Part shown: piece after piece, positions 24,743 to 32,952 of the stretch
Layout: the number at the start of each line of letters is the position of its first letter
Position numbering within the stretch: the first letter of the stretch is position 1
Notes under the pieces: model-generated
Seen by the model: only the letters and a program-made list of their open reading frames with translations
What the model was told of the DNA's origin: nothing
Database searches by the model: none
Assembly (NCBI GenBank): GCA_963847945.1
Contig: CAWKBX010000009.1
Location: 1,116,001 to 1,180,000 of the forward strand
Direction: 5' to 3'
DNA length: 64,000 nt
Source of the DNA: JANMJD01 sp963847945
GTDB taxonomy: Bacteria > Actinomycetota > Acidimicrobiia > Acidimicrobiales > Ilumatobacteraceae
Translations under genes and position numbers: made by a program

Positions 24743-25555
24743 TCAGCTGATGAACGTCGACTCGGTCAGCATGTTGGCGCGCAGGCCGTCGACGACCGCG
24801 GATGTCACGCCAAGGTTGGCGAGGTACTCGTCGATGGATCCGTGTTCGCCTCGTAGGCGGTCGAACACTTCGAGTATCGCCGATGGAAGGGCGGCCATGA
24901 AACCGGGAGGTGCGCTGTTGATCCGTTCAAGGAGCGCTGGGCGATGCTCGGCAGCCCACACACGGGTGCGGGCCATGCCCGCGGCGGTGAGCCCGTAGTC
25001 GGCGGCGATGTATTCGTCGGGAACACCGACCGCGGCCAGCGCCAGGGCAGCGACCAGGCCCGTGCGATCCTTGCCGGCGGCGCAGTGGAAGACAACCGGA
25101 CCGACCTTCGGTTCGGCGAGGAGGCGTAACGCCTGAGTGAAGCGAGCGGCCCCGACCCGGAGCATGTCGAGGTAGGCGGTCACCAGAAAGTCATGCGGGC
25201 TGGAAGTCTCGGCCTGGAAGCCGTCGAAACGCCAGGTGGCATCGACGATCGGCAGATGAACCCAGTTGAGCGGATACTCCCCGGTGTTGAACTTGCCCCA
25301 CTCGTCAAGTTCGCCGTCTGTCCGCAGATCGATGACCGTGCGCAGACGGAAGGGCCGCAACAGTTCGAGATCGCCGTCGGTCAGGCGCTGCAGACCGTCG
25401 GCGCGAAAGATTCGATGCCAGCGGGTCATCCGCCCATCGACCGTCGGGTACCCGCCCATGTCGCGGAAGTTGTGCACGGCGAACAGCGGAACCACCCGAC
25501 GGTGGTCGGCGCCCACGTCGGGCAGCACCGGATCAGATATCACGGGAGTTGTCAT
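24743..25555 (-). CDS. tyrosine/serine phosphatase, PtpB/LipA type
   Basis: 270 residues. FHCAAGKDRTGLVAAL is the P-loop H-C-x-x-G-K-D-R characteristic of MptpB-like phosphatases, which act on phosphotyrosine, phosphoserine and phosphoinositides. NFRDMGGYPTVDGR near residue 30 and FRADGLQRLTDGDL are the family's N-terminal signatures. No secretion signal is visible. The gene is monocistronic or precedes the S51-like gene by 144 bases. It diverges from the hydroxyacyl-CoA dehydrogenase gene at 25699. Confidence 0.88.
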   Translation of the reverse strand: MTTPVISDPVLPDVGADHRRVVPLFAVHNFRDMGGYPTVDGRMTRWHRIFRADGLQRLTDGDLELLRPFRLRTVIDLRTDGELDEWGKFNTGEYPLNWVHLPIVDATWRFDGFQAETSSPHDFLVTAYLDMLRVGAARFTQALRLLAEPKVGPVVFHCAAGKDRTGLVAALALAAVGVPDEYIAADYGLTAAGMARTRVWAAEHRPALLERINSAPPGFMAALPSAILEVFDRLRGEHGSIDEYLANLGVTSAVVDGLRANMLTESTFIS

Positions 25556-25658
25556 CCCCTACGACGGTACCGACCGATCCTCAACACCCGGTGACGTCCG
25601 GGTAGCGCGCCGACGAACATGCACCGGGTCAGGGGTCACATTCGAGTGGTCTGTTCTT

Positions 25659-25695
25659 CCCGCTAGCGCGGGTTGTTACCTATGGGTAACATAGG
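25659..25695. promoter_or_regulatory. nested palindromes upstream of hydroxyacyl-CoA dehydrogenase
   Basis: Three overlapping or adjacent inverted repeats: CCCGC-TAGC-GCGGG (25659-25672), GTTACC-TATG-GGTAAC (25675-25690) and CCTAT-GGGTAAC-ATAGG (25679-25695). They end 3 bases before the ATG at 25699, so a bound protein would block the ribosome site or a leaderless start. A TetR-type operator is a reasonable guess for a fatty-acid gene. Confidence 0.5.
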
Positions 25696-25698
25696 TGA

Positions 25699-26562
25699 AT
25701 GGAGCAGGTGACGATTTCCACGGTTGGCATTCTGGGTTCGGGGATCATGGGGGCAGGATTGGCCGAAGTGGCCGCCCGGGCGGGGTACGACGTGATCGTG
25801 CGGTCGCGTACCAGCGCGGCAGTTGATGGCATGGTGGCCGCGCTGGCCAACGGATTGGCCAAGCAGGTGGCCAAGGGACGGCTGACCGACGACGAACTCG
25901 CCGAGATCCTCGGCCGGGTACGGGCGACCGATGACCTCACCGATCTTGCCTTGTGTGATCTGGTGATCGAGTCGGTGGTCGAGGACCTCGCCGTCAAGAA
26001 GGCGCTCTTTGGGCAGCTCGATCGCATCGTGCAGCCCGAGGCGATCCTGGCGACGAACACATCGACGCTGCCGATCGTCGAGATGGCGATGATGACCCGA
26101 CGACCGGCCCAGGTGTGCGGCATCCACTTCTTCAACCCCGCCCCGATGATGAGGCTCGTCGAGATCGTCCGGCCGATCACCGCGTCGGACGAGACGATTG
26201 CCGCGGCCCGTAGCTTCGCCGAGGCCTGCTGCAAGGACGCCGTCGACGTTACCGACCGTGCCGGTTTCGTCGTCAACGCCCTGCTGTTCCCGTATCTCAA
26301 CAACGCAGTGCGGATGTGGGAGCAAGGCACGGCGTCGATGGACGACATTGACACCGCGATGAAGGGAGGCTGCAACTTTCCGATGGGCCCGTTTGCCCTG
26401 CTCGATCTCGTCGGTCTCGATACCTCGCTCGCTATTCTTGATGCTCTCTACCAGGAGTTTCGCGACGCCAACTACGCGGCGGTACCGACGTTGCGCCGCA
26501 TGGTCGCCGCCGGTCGTCTCGGTCGCAAGTCGGGTCGAGGGTTCTACGACTACGCCCGCTGA
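25699..26562 (+). CDS. 3-hydroxybutyryl-CoA dehydrogenase (3-hydroxyacyl-CoA dehydrogenase)
   Basis: 287 residues. The Rossmann motif GSGIMG lies at 13-18; GIHFFNPAPMMRLVEIV and the catalytic His/Glu region are intact, and DRAGFVVNALLFPYLNNAVRM opens the helical C-terminal domain that ends in KSGRGFYDYA. It oxidises 3-hydroxyacyl-CoA with NAD(P)+ in butanoate or fatty-acid metabolism (FadB2/Hbd type). The start has essentially no 5' ribosome site because palindromes abut the ATG, suggesting a leaderless or repressed transcript. Confidence 0.93.
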   Translation: MEQVTISTVGILGSGIMGAGLAEVAARAGYDVIVRSRTSAAVDGMVAALANGLAKQVAKGRLTDDELAEILGRVRATDDLTDLALCDLVIESVVEDLAVKKALFGQLDRIVQPEAILATNTSTLPIVEMAMMTRRPAQVCGIHFFNPAPMMRLVEIVRPITASDETIAAARSFAEACCKDAVDVTDRAGFVVNALLFPYLNNAVRMWEQGTASMDDIDTAMKGGCNFPMGPFALLDLVGLDTSLAILDALYQEFRDANYAAVPTLRRMVAAGRLGRKSGRGFYDYAR

Positions 26563-26620
26563 CGTCGCAGCGCGCTCGGGCCGAGTGCGCTCGGCCGCAC
26601 GGACGCGATAGAACGAGGGG

Positions 26621-27274
26621 GTGGCCGGCTGGGATGCGACGCCGATCGAGCCGCCGTCATCGGGATGGGCGTTCCCCGACCCCACCGGCGCCCCCGAGGA
26701 CTTGATCGCCATCGGCGCCGACCTCGGTGCCGGAACACTGCTCAACGCCTACCGGTCGGCGTACTTCCCGATGCCCCATGGCCGACGCCAGATCGGTTGG
26801 TGGTCGCCGAATCCCCGTGGCGTGATGCGACCCGATGGTCTGCGGGTGACCCGTTCGATGCGCCAGAGCTCTCGCCGATTCGAGATCCGCGTCGACACCG
26901 CCTTTCGACCGGTGATGGCAGCCTGCGGCGATCCCCGACGTCCGCACGGCTGGATAACTCCGGCGTTCATCGATGCCTACGCGCGACTCTTCGAGTTGGG
27001 GTGGGTACACAGCATCGAGGTCTACGACGACGCCGGAGCGCTCGCCGGCGGGTTGTACGGCGTGCGGATCGGGGGGTTGTTCGCCGGTGAGTCGATGTTT
27101 CACCATCAACGCGACGCATCGAAGGTGGCGCTGATGGCGCTCGTCGACTTGATGCAGGCGTCGGGCATGCGCCTGCTCGACGTGCAGTGGGCCACCGATC
27201 ATTTGCGGTCGCTCGGGGTCGTCGAGGTCTCGCGGGAGATGTACCTGACGATGCTGGCCGAGGCGCTCGGTTGA
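26621..27274 (+). CDS. aat: leucyl/phenylalanyl-tRNA-protein transferase
   Basis: 217 residues from a GTG at 26621. LIAIGADLGAGTLLNAYRSAYFPMP and WWSPNPRGVM are the family's N-terminal blocks, and GGLYGVRIGGLFAGESMFH is the core acyltransferase segment of the GNAT-like fold. The enzyme adds Leu or Phe to N-terminal Arg/Lys residues and so marks proteins for ClpAP/ClpS degradation. Its stop codon overlaps the TTG start of the downstream lipoprotein gene. Confidence 0.95.
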   Translation: MAGWDATPIEPPSSGWAFPDPTGAPEDLIAIGADLGAGTLLNAYRSAYFPMPHGRRQIGWWSPNPRGVMRPDGLRVTRSMRQSSRRFEIRVDTAFRPVMAACGDPRRPHGWITPAFIDAYARLFELGWVHSIEVYDDAGALAGGLYGVRIGGLFAGESMFHHQRDASKVALMALVDLMQASGMRLLDVQWATDHLRSLGVVEVSREMYLTMLAEALG

Positions 27275-28386
27275 GCGTTCGTTGCCGACTGCCGGCGGTT
27301 GCCACGATCGTCCTCGCCGGATGCGCGGCACCGGAATCCTTTCCCTCGGTGCCCGTCGGCGCAGTCGCAGAGTTTGTCGAGTGGGTGAGTCGCGGCGTGC
27401 CGCGAACGACGGATCGATTCGAGGTGTGGGTCTGCTCGGTCCCCACCGACACCGTCGTGGGCATCTACGAGCCGGGGTCCGCACGACTTGACCGACAACC
27501 AGCGGCGTTGACCAAAACCGTCGCCGCACCACTCGAGCGTTACTTCGAGACGGTCTCGCTCGGCCGGTACCGCCCGACGTTCGTTGTCGGCGGCCGTGTC
27601 GAGTTGGGCGTCGACGACGACTCGCAGGATTGTGCGTCGTCGGCCGCCGCCCAATCGGATGGGTCAACGACGGCGATCCTGGCCATCGCCGACGCCGAAC
27701 ACCGCGCCGACGCGCCAGGTGGATGGGGGCGGCCGAACAACGAGGCGTGTCCGGAGCTCACCTGTTCGGCCCACGAATCCGGCCGAGCGGTCTATGTCGG
27801 AGCGGCCGACTTCCACACCGACTGGGGGGCGGACCCACCGCTCGACCTGGTCGAACACGAGATCGGCCACAGTCTCGGCTGGCCCCACTCCTCGGCCGGC
27901 GACATCGCGGCAACCCCCGGAGCGGAACCCGGGTACGCCAGTCCGATCGACCTGATGAGTGACGCGGCCGCGCCCCGCCGAGCCGACGCCGCCCGACGTG
28001 ACGGACCTGATGTGTTGGCCGTGGCCCGGCTGATCAGCGGTTGGATCGACCCATCAACCATCCTCGACGGGTCCGACGCCGAAGGTCGGATCACCCTCGT
28101 TCCGTCGAACTCCTCACCGTCGTTGGTCGGGCCGCGGCTCGTCGTGCTGAGGGTTGGGGCCCACCTCGTGGCGACGATCGAGGCGGTTCACGCCGATGGA
28201 TTCAACGACCATCTCGGGGGTGCGGGGGTGGCGATTCACCTGATCGACCTGGCCGCGGACCCGGCACTCCCGGTGGTTCAAGGCGCCACCAGCGACGGGA
28301 TCTTGCGCTCCGGCGATCATTGGGCTGGCGGTGGCGTTGACGTCGAGGTGATCTCGGCCACCGAGGTGTCGATCTCGCGCCGATAG
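27271..28386 (+). CDS. putative secreted zinc metalloprotease lipoprotein (metzincin motif)
   Basis: 371 residues if started at the TTG at 27271, which overlaps the aat stop (TTGA). A short hydrophobic signal ends in the lipobox VLAGC, so the mature N-terminal cysteine would be lipidated. H196-E-I-G-H200-S-L-G-W-P-H206 is a complete H-E-x-x-H-x-x-G-x-x-H zinc motif, and the IDLMSDAAAP segment about 30 residues later holds the Met-turn expected of metzincins (M6/reprolysin-like). The C-terminal beta-rich region is unrecognised. It would act on the outer face of the membrane; the substrate is unknown. Confidence 0.65.
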   Translation: MSVRCRLPAVATIVLAGCAAPESFPSVPVGAVAEFVEWVSRGVPRTTDRFEVWVCSVPTDTVVGIYEPGSARLDRQPAALTKTVAAPLERYFETVSLGRYRPTFVVGGRVELGVDDDSQDCASSAAAQSDGSTTAILAIADAEHRADAPGGWGRPNNEACPELTCSAHESGRAVYVGAADFHTDWGADPPLDLVEHEIGHSLGWPHSSAGDIAATPGAEPGYASPIDLMSDAAAPRRADAARRDGPDVLAVARLISGWIDPSTILDGSDAEGRITLVPSNSSPSLVGPRLVVLRVGAHLVATIEAVHADGFNDHLGGAGVAIHLIDLAADPALPVVQGATSDGILRSGDHWAGGGVDVEVISATEVSISRR

Positions 28387-28399
28387 CCATTTCCAGCCG

Positions 28400-28444
28400 G
28401 GTCGCCGCCGGCCGGGTCGCCGCCGGCCGGGTCGCCGCCGGCCG
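28400..28444. repeat. three tandem copies of a 15-base GC-rich unit
   Basis: GGTCGCCGCCGGCCG repeated exactly at 28400-28414, 28415-28429 and 28430-28444, with a degenerate fourth copy after. It lies between the metalloprotease stop and crtZ, so the copy number could vary freely. The unit contains GCCGGC and can form hairpins. Confidence 0.85.
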
Positions 28445-28489
28445 AGTCGCCACGGGGGTGGTTCGTGGCTCCCCGGTAGCGTCTGGTGC

Positions 28490-28996
28490 ATGTCGATCGC
28501 ACTGCTGACCGTTGGGGTGGTGAGCTTCGTGATGATGGAGCCGGTCACCTATGCGACCCATCGATGGGTGATGCACGGGGTCGGTCGGCGTCTGCATCGG
28601 TCGCACCACCGTCTCGACTCACGGGGTTGGGAAGCCAATGACGCGTATCCGCTGGCCTTTGCGTCGATGGTCATGGCGGCCATGGCGATCGGATTCAATC
28701 GCGCCGATGGCGGCAGGCTGGTCGCGGCGGCCGTCGGCATCAGCGCCTACGGGTTCGCCTATGCCGGGGTACACGACATCTACATCCACCGCCGCCTGAG
28801 CCGCCGCACGGGTCGGCGCATTTCCCGGCGCGGGGTTCGGCGGGAGGGGGCGACGGCGTCCAATCGGTTGAGCGATGCCCACGAACTCCATCACCGCTTC
28901 GGCGGCGAACCGTACGGGATGCTGCTGCCGGTCGTCCCGCGGGCTCTCGCCCGGCGGGCTGCGGCCGACCCGTCAGGACGTCTCCCCCTCGGGTGA
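28490..28996 (+). CDS. crtZ: beta-carotene hydroxylase (CrtZ type)
   Basis: 168 residues, normal for non-heme di-iron carotenoid ring hydroxylases. The four histidine clusters are present: THRWVMHG (23-30), RSHH, HDIYIHRR and DAHELHHRFG. The helices expected to span the membrane lie between them. The enzyme adds a hydroxyl at C-3 of beta-ionone rings, so its presence implies a cyclic end group although no lycopene cyclase is in the window. It opens the carotenoid island. Its last 24 bases overlap the convergent crtA-like gene. Confidence 0.9.
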   Translation: MSIALLTVGVVSFVMMEPVTYATHRWVMHGVGRRLHRSHHRLDSRGWEANDAYPLAFASMVMAAMAIGFNRADGGRLVAAAVGISAYGFAYAGVHDIYIHRRLSRRTGRRISRRGVRREGATASNRLSDAHELHHRFGGEPYGMLLPVVPRALARRAAADPSGRLPLG

Positions 28997-29749
28997 TTCG
29001 ATCAGCCCGGCGAGCGGGTTGTCGCCGTTCCAGGTGCCACGAGCGCCGATCGGTCGGAACCGGGCGAACAACTCCTCGCCGTACCAACCGTCGCGCCGGG
29101 TTCGGGCGACCGTCTCTCGGTGATGCCCAGGGCGAGCCCCGAACGCCTCGATGTGCGCCGCGGACTGCCAGATACTGAGGGTGGCCTGACGAGCGATCGG
29201 CGCTTCGCCGACCCCGCAGACCGCCAACAGACCCGGGGTGTCGCGCAGTTGGCGATTGACCTGTCGGGCTGCGACAGTGAACTGGCGAAGATGCCTGACG
29301 CGCACCTCGGCGCGGGTGATCACCACGACCGGCCCGGTGGTCGAGGAACGGCTGTCCGTCGGTCCGCCAGCTCGGACGGCACCGATGACGTCGAAGCCGT
29401 TCCATGAGCCATGACCACCGATGGCGACCATCCGCAGGTGGTAGCTCTCGGCCAGATGGACCCAGCGTGACGCCATTGAGGCCTCGAACCGCTCGGCACT
29501 CGCCGCGTTGCGCCACACCGCAAACACCGCCGTCCGCCGGGCATCGATACTCGGTCCGGTGTTGCTGGCGCGACCGGTGCCGAGGAGCCGCCAGAACAGC
29601 AGCCCGTCGGTCGACGCCAGCCGTCGACGGTCGAGACCAAGCCGGGCCAGGGCGACGATGGCTCGCCCCGGTCGCTCGCGCAGTAGGTGGAACGTGGCGA
29701 CGGGTGTGGGGTGGTCGGGTGTGAGGTCGGTTGTGGCGGCCGTCTCCAT
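28973..29749 (-). CDS. crtA: spheroidene monooxygenase-like protein (CrtA type)
   Basis: 258 residues from the ATG at 29749. The VATFHLLRERPGRAIVALARLGLDRRRL opening (region 15-45), LLGTGRASNTGPSIDARR, and SIWQSAAHIEAFG near the C terminus match CrtA-family heme proteins that oxidise C-2 of acyclic carotenoids to the ketone. A substrate with an acyclic or hydrated end group would fit the CruF gene nearby. The ATG lies only 8 bases from the divergent PlsY-like start, so the two genes must have promoters inside each other or share one region. An earlier in-frame start at 29827 is less likely. Confidence 0.75.
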   Translation of the reverse strand: METAATTDLTPDHPTPVATFHLLRERPGRAIVALARLGLDRRRLASTDGLLFWRLLGTGRASNTGPSIDARRTAVFAVWRNAASAERFEASMASRWVHLAESYHLRMVAIGGHGSWNGFDVIGAVRAGGPTDSRSSTTGPVVVITRAEVRVRHLRQFTVAARQVNRQLRDTPGLLAVCGVGEAPIARQATLSIWQSAAHIEAFGARPGHHRETVARTRRDGWYGEELFARFRPIGARGTWNGDNPLAGLIESPEGETS

Positions 29750-29757
29750 CGTCGGCC

Positions 29758-30279
29758 ATGCTGTCAGGTGTGAGTTCCGTCGCCCAGACTGCGGTGGCGA
29801 TCGGTGCCGGGTACCTCCTCGGGTCACTGCCGATCGCCGGCCTCGTGGCTCGTCGCCATGGCACCGACCTGCGTCGTGCCGGCGATCGCAACCCTGGGTA
29901 CTGGAACGCCAAGTCGCTGCTTGGCGGTCGAGCGGCGATCCCGGTGTTCGTCGGCGATGTGGCCAAGGGTGCTGCCGCGGCCAGCATCGGACGCGGGCTC
30001 GGTGGACCGTGGTGGGTCGGGTACATGGCAGGCGGGGCGGCGATGGTCGGCCACGCCTGGCCGCTCTTCGCCCGCTTCCGGGGTGGTCGATCGATCCTTG
30101 CCTTTGTCGGCGCCAGTTGTGTGCTCGCCCCGGCGCCCGCCGCGCTGTGTCTCGCCGGTTGTCTGTTGGTCATGCTGCTGACCAGGTCGTTTGCGTGGGG
30201 AGCGCGCCTGGGAGTGTTCGTCTATCCGCTCGTGCAAGCCCTCTTCGATCCGCGGCTCGGGTCGCCGCTACCGGTCTGA
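29758..30279 (+). CDS. PlsY-like glycerol-3-phosphate/acyl-phosphate acyltransferase
   Basis: 173 residues with five predicted membrane segments. Three loops match PlsY: GSLPIAGLVAR for G-S-[IL]-P, GDRNPGYWNAK for G-S-G-N-P-G-A-T-N, and GHAWPLFARFRGGR for G-H-x-[WF]-P-x-F-x-x-F-x-G-G-K. The S-G-to-D-R change in loop 2 and K-to-R in loop 3 mark it as divergent. Canonical PlsY acylates glycerol 3-phosphate from acyl-phosphate. Its place inside carotenoid genes raises the possibility of an acyl acceptor other than glycerol phosphate. No PlsX is adjacent. Its 3' end overlaps the convergent glycosyltransferase gene by 110 bases. Confidence 0.7.
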   Translation: MLSGVSSVAQTAVAIGAGYLLGSLPIAGLVARRHGTDLRRAGDRNPGYWNAKSLLGGRAAIPVFVGDVAKGAAAASIGRGLGGPWWVGYMAGGAAMVGHAWPLFARFRGGRSILAFVGASCVLAPAPAALCLAGCLLVMLLTRSFAWGARLGVFVYPLVQALFDPRLGSPLPV

Positions 30280-31462
30280 TGATGACCTTGATCGGCATGC
30301 GGTTCGCGATGGCGGCGCGAGCCGACCGGCGCGGATCAGCGCCCGGGCCCGGGCCGGCGTATGACCGGCCGCGCCAGGCGCGTGCCGGCCGGATGATCGA
30401 CCAGGCCAGTCGGCCGACCGCGGCACCATCCGCGAAGGGCGATAGCCAGTAGCCCACACTGCGCCGCCGGTACGCCCGGGCGGTTCCGGCGAGGGTTCCC
30501 AATCGGCAGACGAGAAGCCCGGCATCGAGGAGATCGCCGCGGCGCGCCACCAGCCGGAGCAACGGGAGCGCCTGGGTGGCGGTCAGCGCGGCGAGGTGGG
30601 CAAGTTGTCGTGATCGGGAATCGACTCCGTCGAGAGCGATCGACCGGCCCCAACCCGACCATGTCTCGGCGAACGATTCGTACATCTGCACGGTCAGGAG
30701 TTCGGCACCGTCGAGCAGGCTCACCGACCAGCCGAGCTGACGCAGGTGACGGGCGAGGGCGACATCCTCGACCGTGTCCGCGGCGACCGGTTCCAGTCCT
30801 CCGGTGTCAATCCAGGCGCGGCGCCGCGCCGCCATGCACTGGCCGTTGGCTAGATCGGTGTGCGGTCCCGGCGGGCCGTAGCGGTAGACGAGCGTGGTCA
30901 GCAGCGCCGGGTGCAGCCAGCGCGAGCCGGGAGTCGGGCAGTCGAAGCAGCCGGCCACCGTGGCGAAGTCGAGCCGATCCGCCAGCATCCGGGCAACGAG
31001 CGCACCAGGCAATGACGGGTCGGGTCGGGTGTCCGCATCGAGGGTAACGATCCACTCGCCGGCTGCGGCGCGTAGTCCTTGGTCGAGCGCCCAGGCCTTG
31101 CCTGCCCAGCCCGGAGGCAATGGTTGAGCCACCACAACGCGGGCGCCGAGGCGCCGGGCGAGATCGGCCGTGCCGTCGGTCGACCCGTCGTCGATCACGA
31201 TCACCTCGACGACGCCGGGCGCGTGGCGCAGGCCGGCCAGGCATGGCTCCAGACGAGCCTTCTCGTTGCGCGCCGGAATGAGCACGCTGATCGTCCGGGG
31301 GACGGCAGAGATGGCCGCGTGGGTCAACGGAGGTGTCGGGCGAGCGGCGCGGGCCAGTCGCCACAGCACCCCAACCGTCGACGCAACCCTCACCAACCAC
31401 GACACCGGCCTCACCAACCGCGACACCGGCCGCACCAACCGCACCAACCGCGACCGGCTCAC
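30170..31462 (-). CDS. family 2 glycosyltransferase, carotenoid glycosyltransferase-like
   Basis: 430 residues from a GTG at 31462 that overlaps the desaturase stop (GTGA). A basic, repeat-containing N terminus (RLVRPVSRLVRPVSW) precedes a GT-A domain: SVLIPARNEKARLEPCL, IDDGSTDGTADLA, and the DxD motif LDADTRPDP, then NGQCMAARRRAW and EDVALARHLR. C-terminal hydrophobic segments suggest membrane association. The coupling to a CruF and a desaturase gene suggests a CruG/CrtQ-like role, adding sugar to a hydroxylated or carboxylated carotenoid. The last 35 codons run antisense through the PlsY-like gene and are low in complexity. Confidence 0.75.
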   Translation of the reverse strand: MSRSRLVRLVRPVSRLVRPVSWLVRVASTVGVLWRLARAARPTPPLTHAAISAVPRTISVLIPARNEKARLEPCLAGLRHAPGVVEVIVIDDGSTDGTADLARRLGARVVVAQPLPPGWAGKAWALDQGLRAAAGEWIVTLDADTRPDPSLPGALVARMLADRLDFATVAGCFDCPTPGSRWLHPALLTTLVYRYGPPGPHTDLANGQCMAARRRAWIDTGGLEPVAADTVEDVALARHLRQLGWSVSLLDGAELLTVQMYESFAETWSGWGRSIALDGVDSRSRQLAHLAALTATQALPLLRLVARRGDLLDAGLLVCRLGTLAGTARAYRRRSVGYWLSPFADGAAVGRLAWSIIRPARAWRGRSYAGPGPGADPRRSARAAIANRMPIKVIIRPVAATRAADRRGLARADRRTLPGALPTQTTWSAA

Positions 31463-31467
31463 CAACC
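31389..31467. repeat. 21-base tandem repeats in the glycosyltransferase N terminus
   Basis: Units beginning CTCACCAACC at 31389, 31410 and 31458, with a modified copy from 31431, encode the (S)RLVRPV repeat on the minus strand. The first two full units differ by one base. The repeat sits just after the coupled GTG start, so slippage would lengthen or shorten the basic N-terminal anchor. Confidence 0.75.
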
Positions 31468-32952
31468 ATCCTCCGCGATCATCTCGGCCACGATCCGGGC
31501 GCTGATCAACACCAACGGCAGCCCGCCTCCGGGGTGGCTGGAGCCACCCGCGAGGTAGAGCCCGCGACACGACCCGCGGTTGCCCGGTCGGAGGAACGCG
31601 GCGCGCTTCCCATCGGACGCCGTGCCGTAGATCGCCCCGCCGCGGCTACGGAATCGGGCTTCGACGTCGCCAGGGGTGATCACCTCGCGGAACTCGACTC
31701 GCCCGGCAAGATCGATGCCATGGGCGGCGAGTCGGTCCAACACCACCTCGGCATAGGCGGCCGGCACCCGATCGGGGCGAGGTGGGGTGTTGACCAGGAT
31801 GAACCAGTTCTCCCGGCCGGCTGGCGCTTGCGACGCGTCGGTGATCGACGACACGCACGCGTACACCGTCGGGTCGTCGGCGGGTTTTCCGGCGGTGAGC
31901 TGGGCAAACTCGCGTTTCGAATCGGCCGAGAACCAGACGTTGTGATGGGCGAGACCTTCGGTTGCGCCGTGTACCCCGGCAAGGATGGCCAGTCCGCTGG
32001 TCGACCGAGGGGCTCGCTGAATGCGCCGAAGGGCCGTGCGGTCGGGTAAGAGATCGCGGTAGAGGTGGTCGGCGTCGACGTTGGCAATGACGATGTCGGC
32101 CGGGTGAAGCGTGCCGTCGGCGAGCTCGACCCCGCGAACCTGGCGGCCCACCGTCACCTGGTGGCAGGTCATCGGGATCGGGCGCGACTGCCTCGGGTGC
32201 AGCACGATGCGCGCGACATCGGCGCCCGCCACCAACTCAACCCCGACCTGCCGGGCGAGTTCTACTATCGCGTCGCGCAGTTCACCGAGGCCACCGCGGG
32301 GATACCAGCAGCCGTAGCGGGCCTCGATCGCCGGAATACACGCCAATGCCGCCGGCGCCCGAAATGGCGACGACCCCGAATAGGTGGCGTACCGACCCGC
32401 CCATTGGACCAGTTGGGGGTCGCCGAGTTGGCGTCGGGCGAATGATTGCAGAGTCGTGAACGGGCGGATCGTTGTCAGATCGCGCGGCGACTGCATCCGT
32501 CGGGCCAGCGCCAGCGGACCGCTCATCGCCCCGGCGAAGAACGTCCGCTTGCTGACATCCCACATCGCACCCCCGGTCGCCAGGAATCGAGCAAGTCGAT
32601 CGTGCCCGGTCGCCGCGGGATCGCCGGGCATGTCTCTGGTGGTGCCGTCGGGCCAGTGGTAGCGGAACTGGGGCGAGAGCTCGATCAGCTCGACATGGTC
32701 GGCCAAACGCCGCCCGGCTGCGCCGAACAACTCCTCGAAGACCGACGGGAGGGTGATCAGCGACGGACCGGTATCGAAGCAGTATCCGTCTCGCCGCCGA
32801 ACGCCCAACTTGCCGCCGAACTCGTCGTTTCGTTCGAAGAGTGTCACCGGGTGCCCGGCGACGGCTAGTCGAATCGCCGCGGCCAGCCCGCCGACTCCGC
32901 CACCGATGACGGCGACCGAACCTCGCCGCCGACCACCCCGCGAGTCGGTCAT
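31459..32952 (-). CDS. CrtI/CrtD-family carotenoid desaturase (CrtD-like)
   Basis: 497 residues from the ATG at 32952, which overlaps the cruF stop (ATGA). VAVIGGGVGGLAAAIRLA is the FAD-binding motif, GYCFDTGPSLITLPSVFEELF the family's second block, and HPGGGLPLVLISARIVAEMI the C-terminal FAD-binding segment. The [DN]-T-G-P-S-L-[IL]-T-[LM]-P form, and coupling to cruF, fit a 3,4-desaturase (CrtD) that acts on hydrated carotenoids better than phytoene desaturase; a separate CrtI is encoded at 38202. The assignment between CrtD and CrtI is inferred. Confidence 0.85.
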   Translation of the reverse strand: MTDSRGGRRRGSVAVIGGGVGGLAAAIRLAVAGHPVTLFERNDEFGGKLGVRRRDGYCFDTGPSLITLPSVFEELFGAAGRRLADHVELIELSPQFRYHWPDGTTRDMPGDPAATGHDRLARFLATGGAMWDVSKRTFFAGAMSGPLALARRMQSPRDLTTIRPFTTLQSFARRQLGDPQLVQWAGRYATYSGSSPFRAPAALACIPAIEARYGCWYPRGGLGELRDAIVELARQVGVELVAGADVARIVLHPRQSRPIPMTCHQVTVGRQVRGVELADGTLHPADIVIANVDADHLYRDLLPDRTALRRIQRAPRSTSGLAILAGVHGATEGLAHHNVWFSADSKREFAQLTAGKPADDPTVYACVSSITDASQAPAGRENWFILVNTPPRPDRVPAAYAEVVLDRLAAHGIDLAGRVEFREVITPGDVEARFRSRGGAIYGTASDGKRAAFLRPGNRGSCRGLYLAGGSSHPGGGLPLVLISARIVAEMIAEDGW

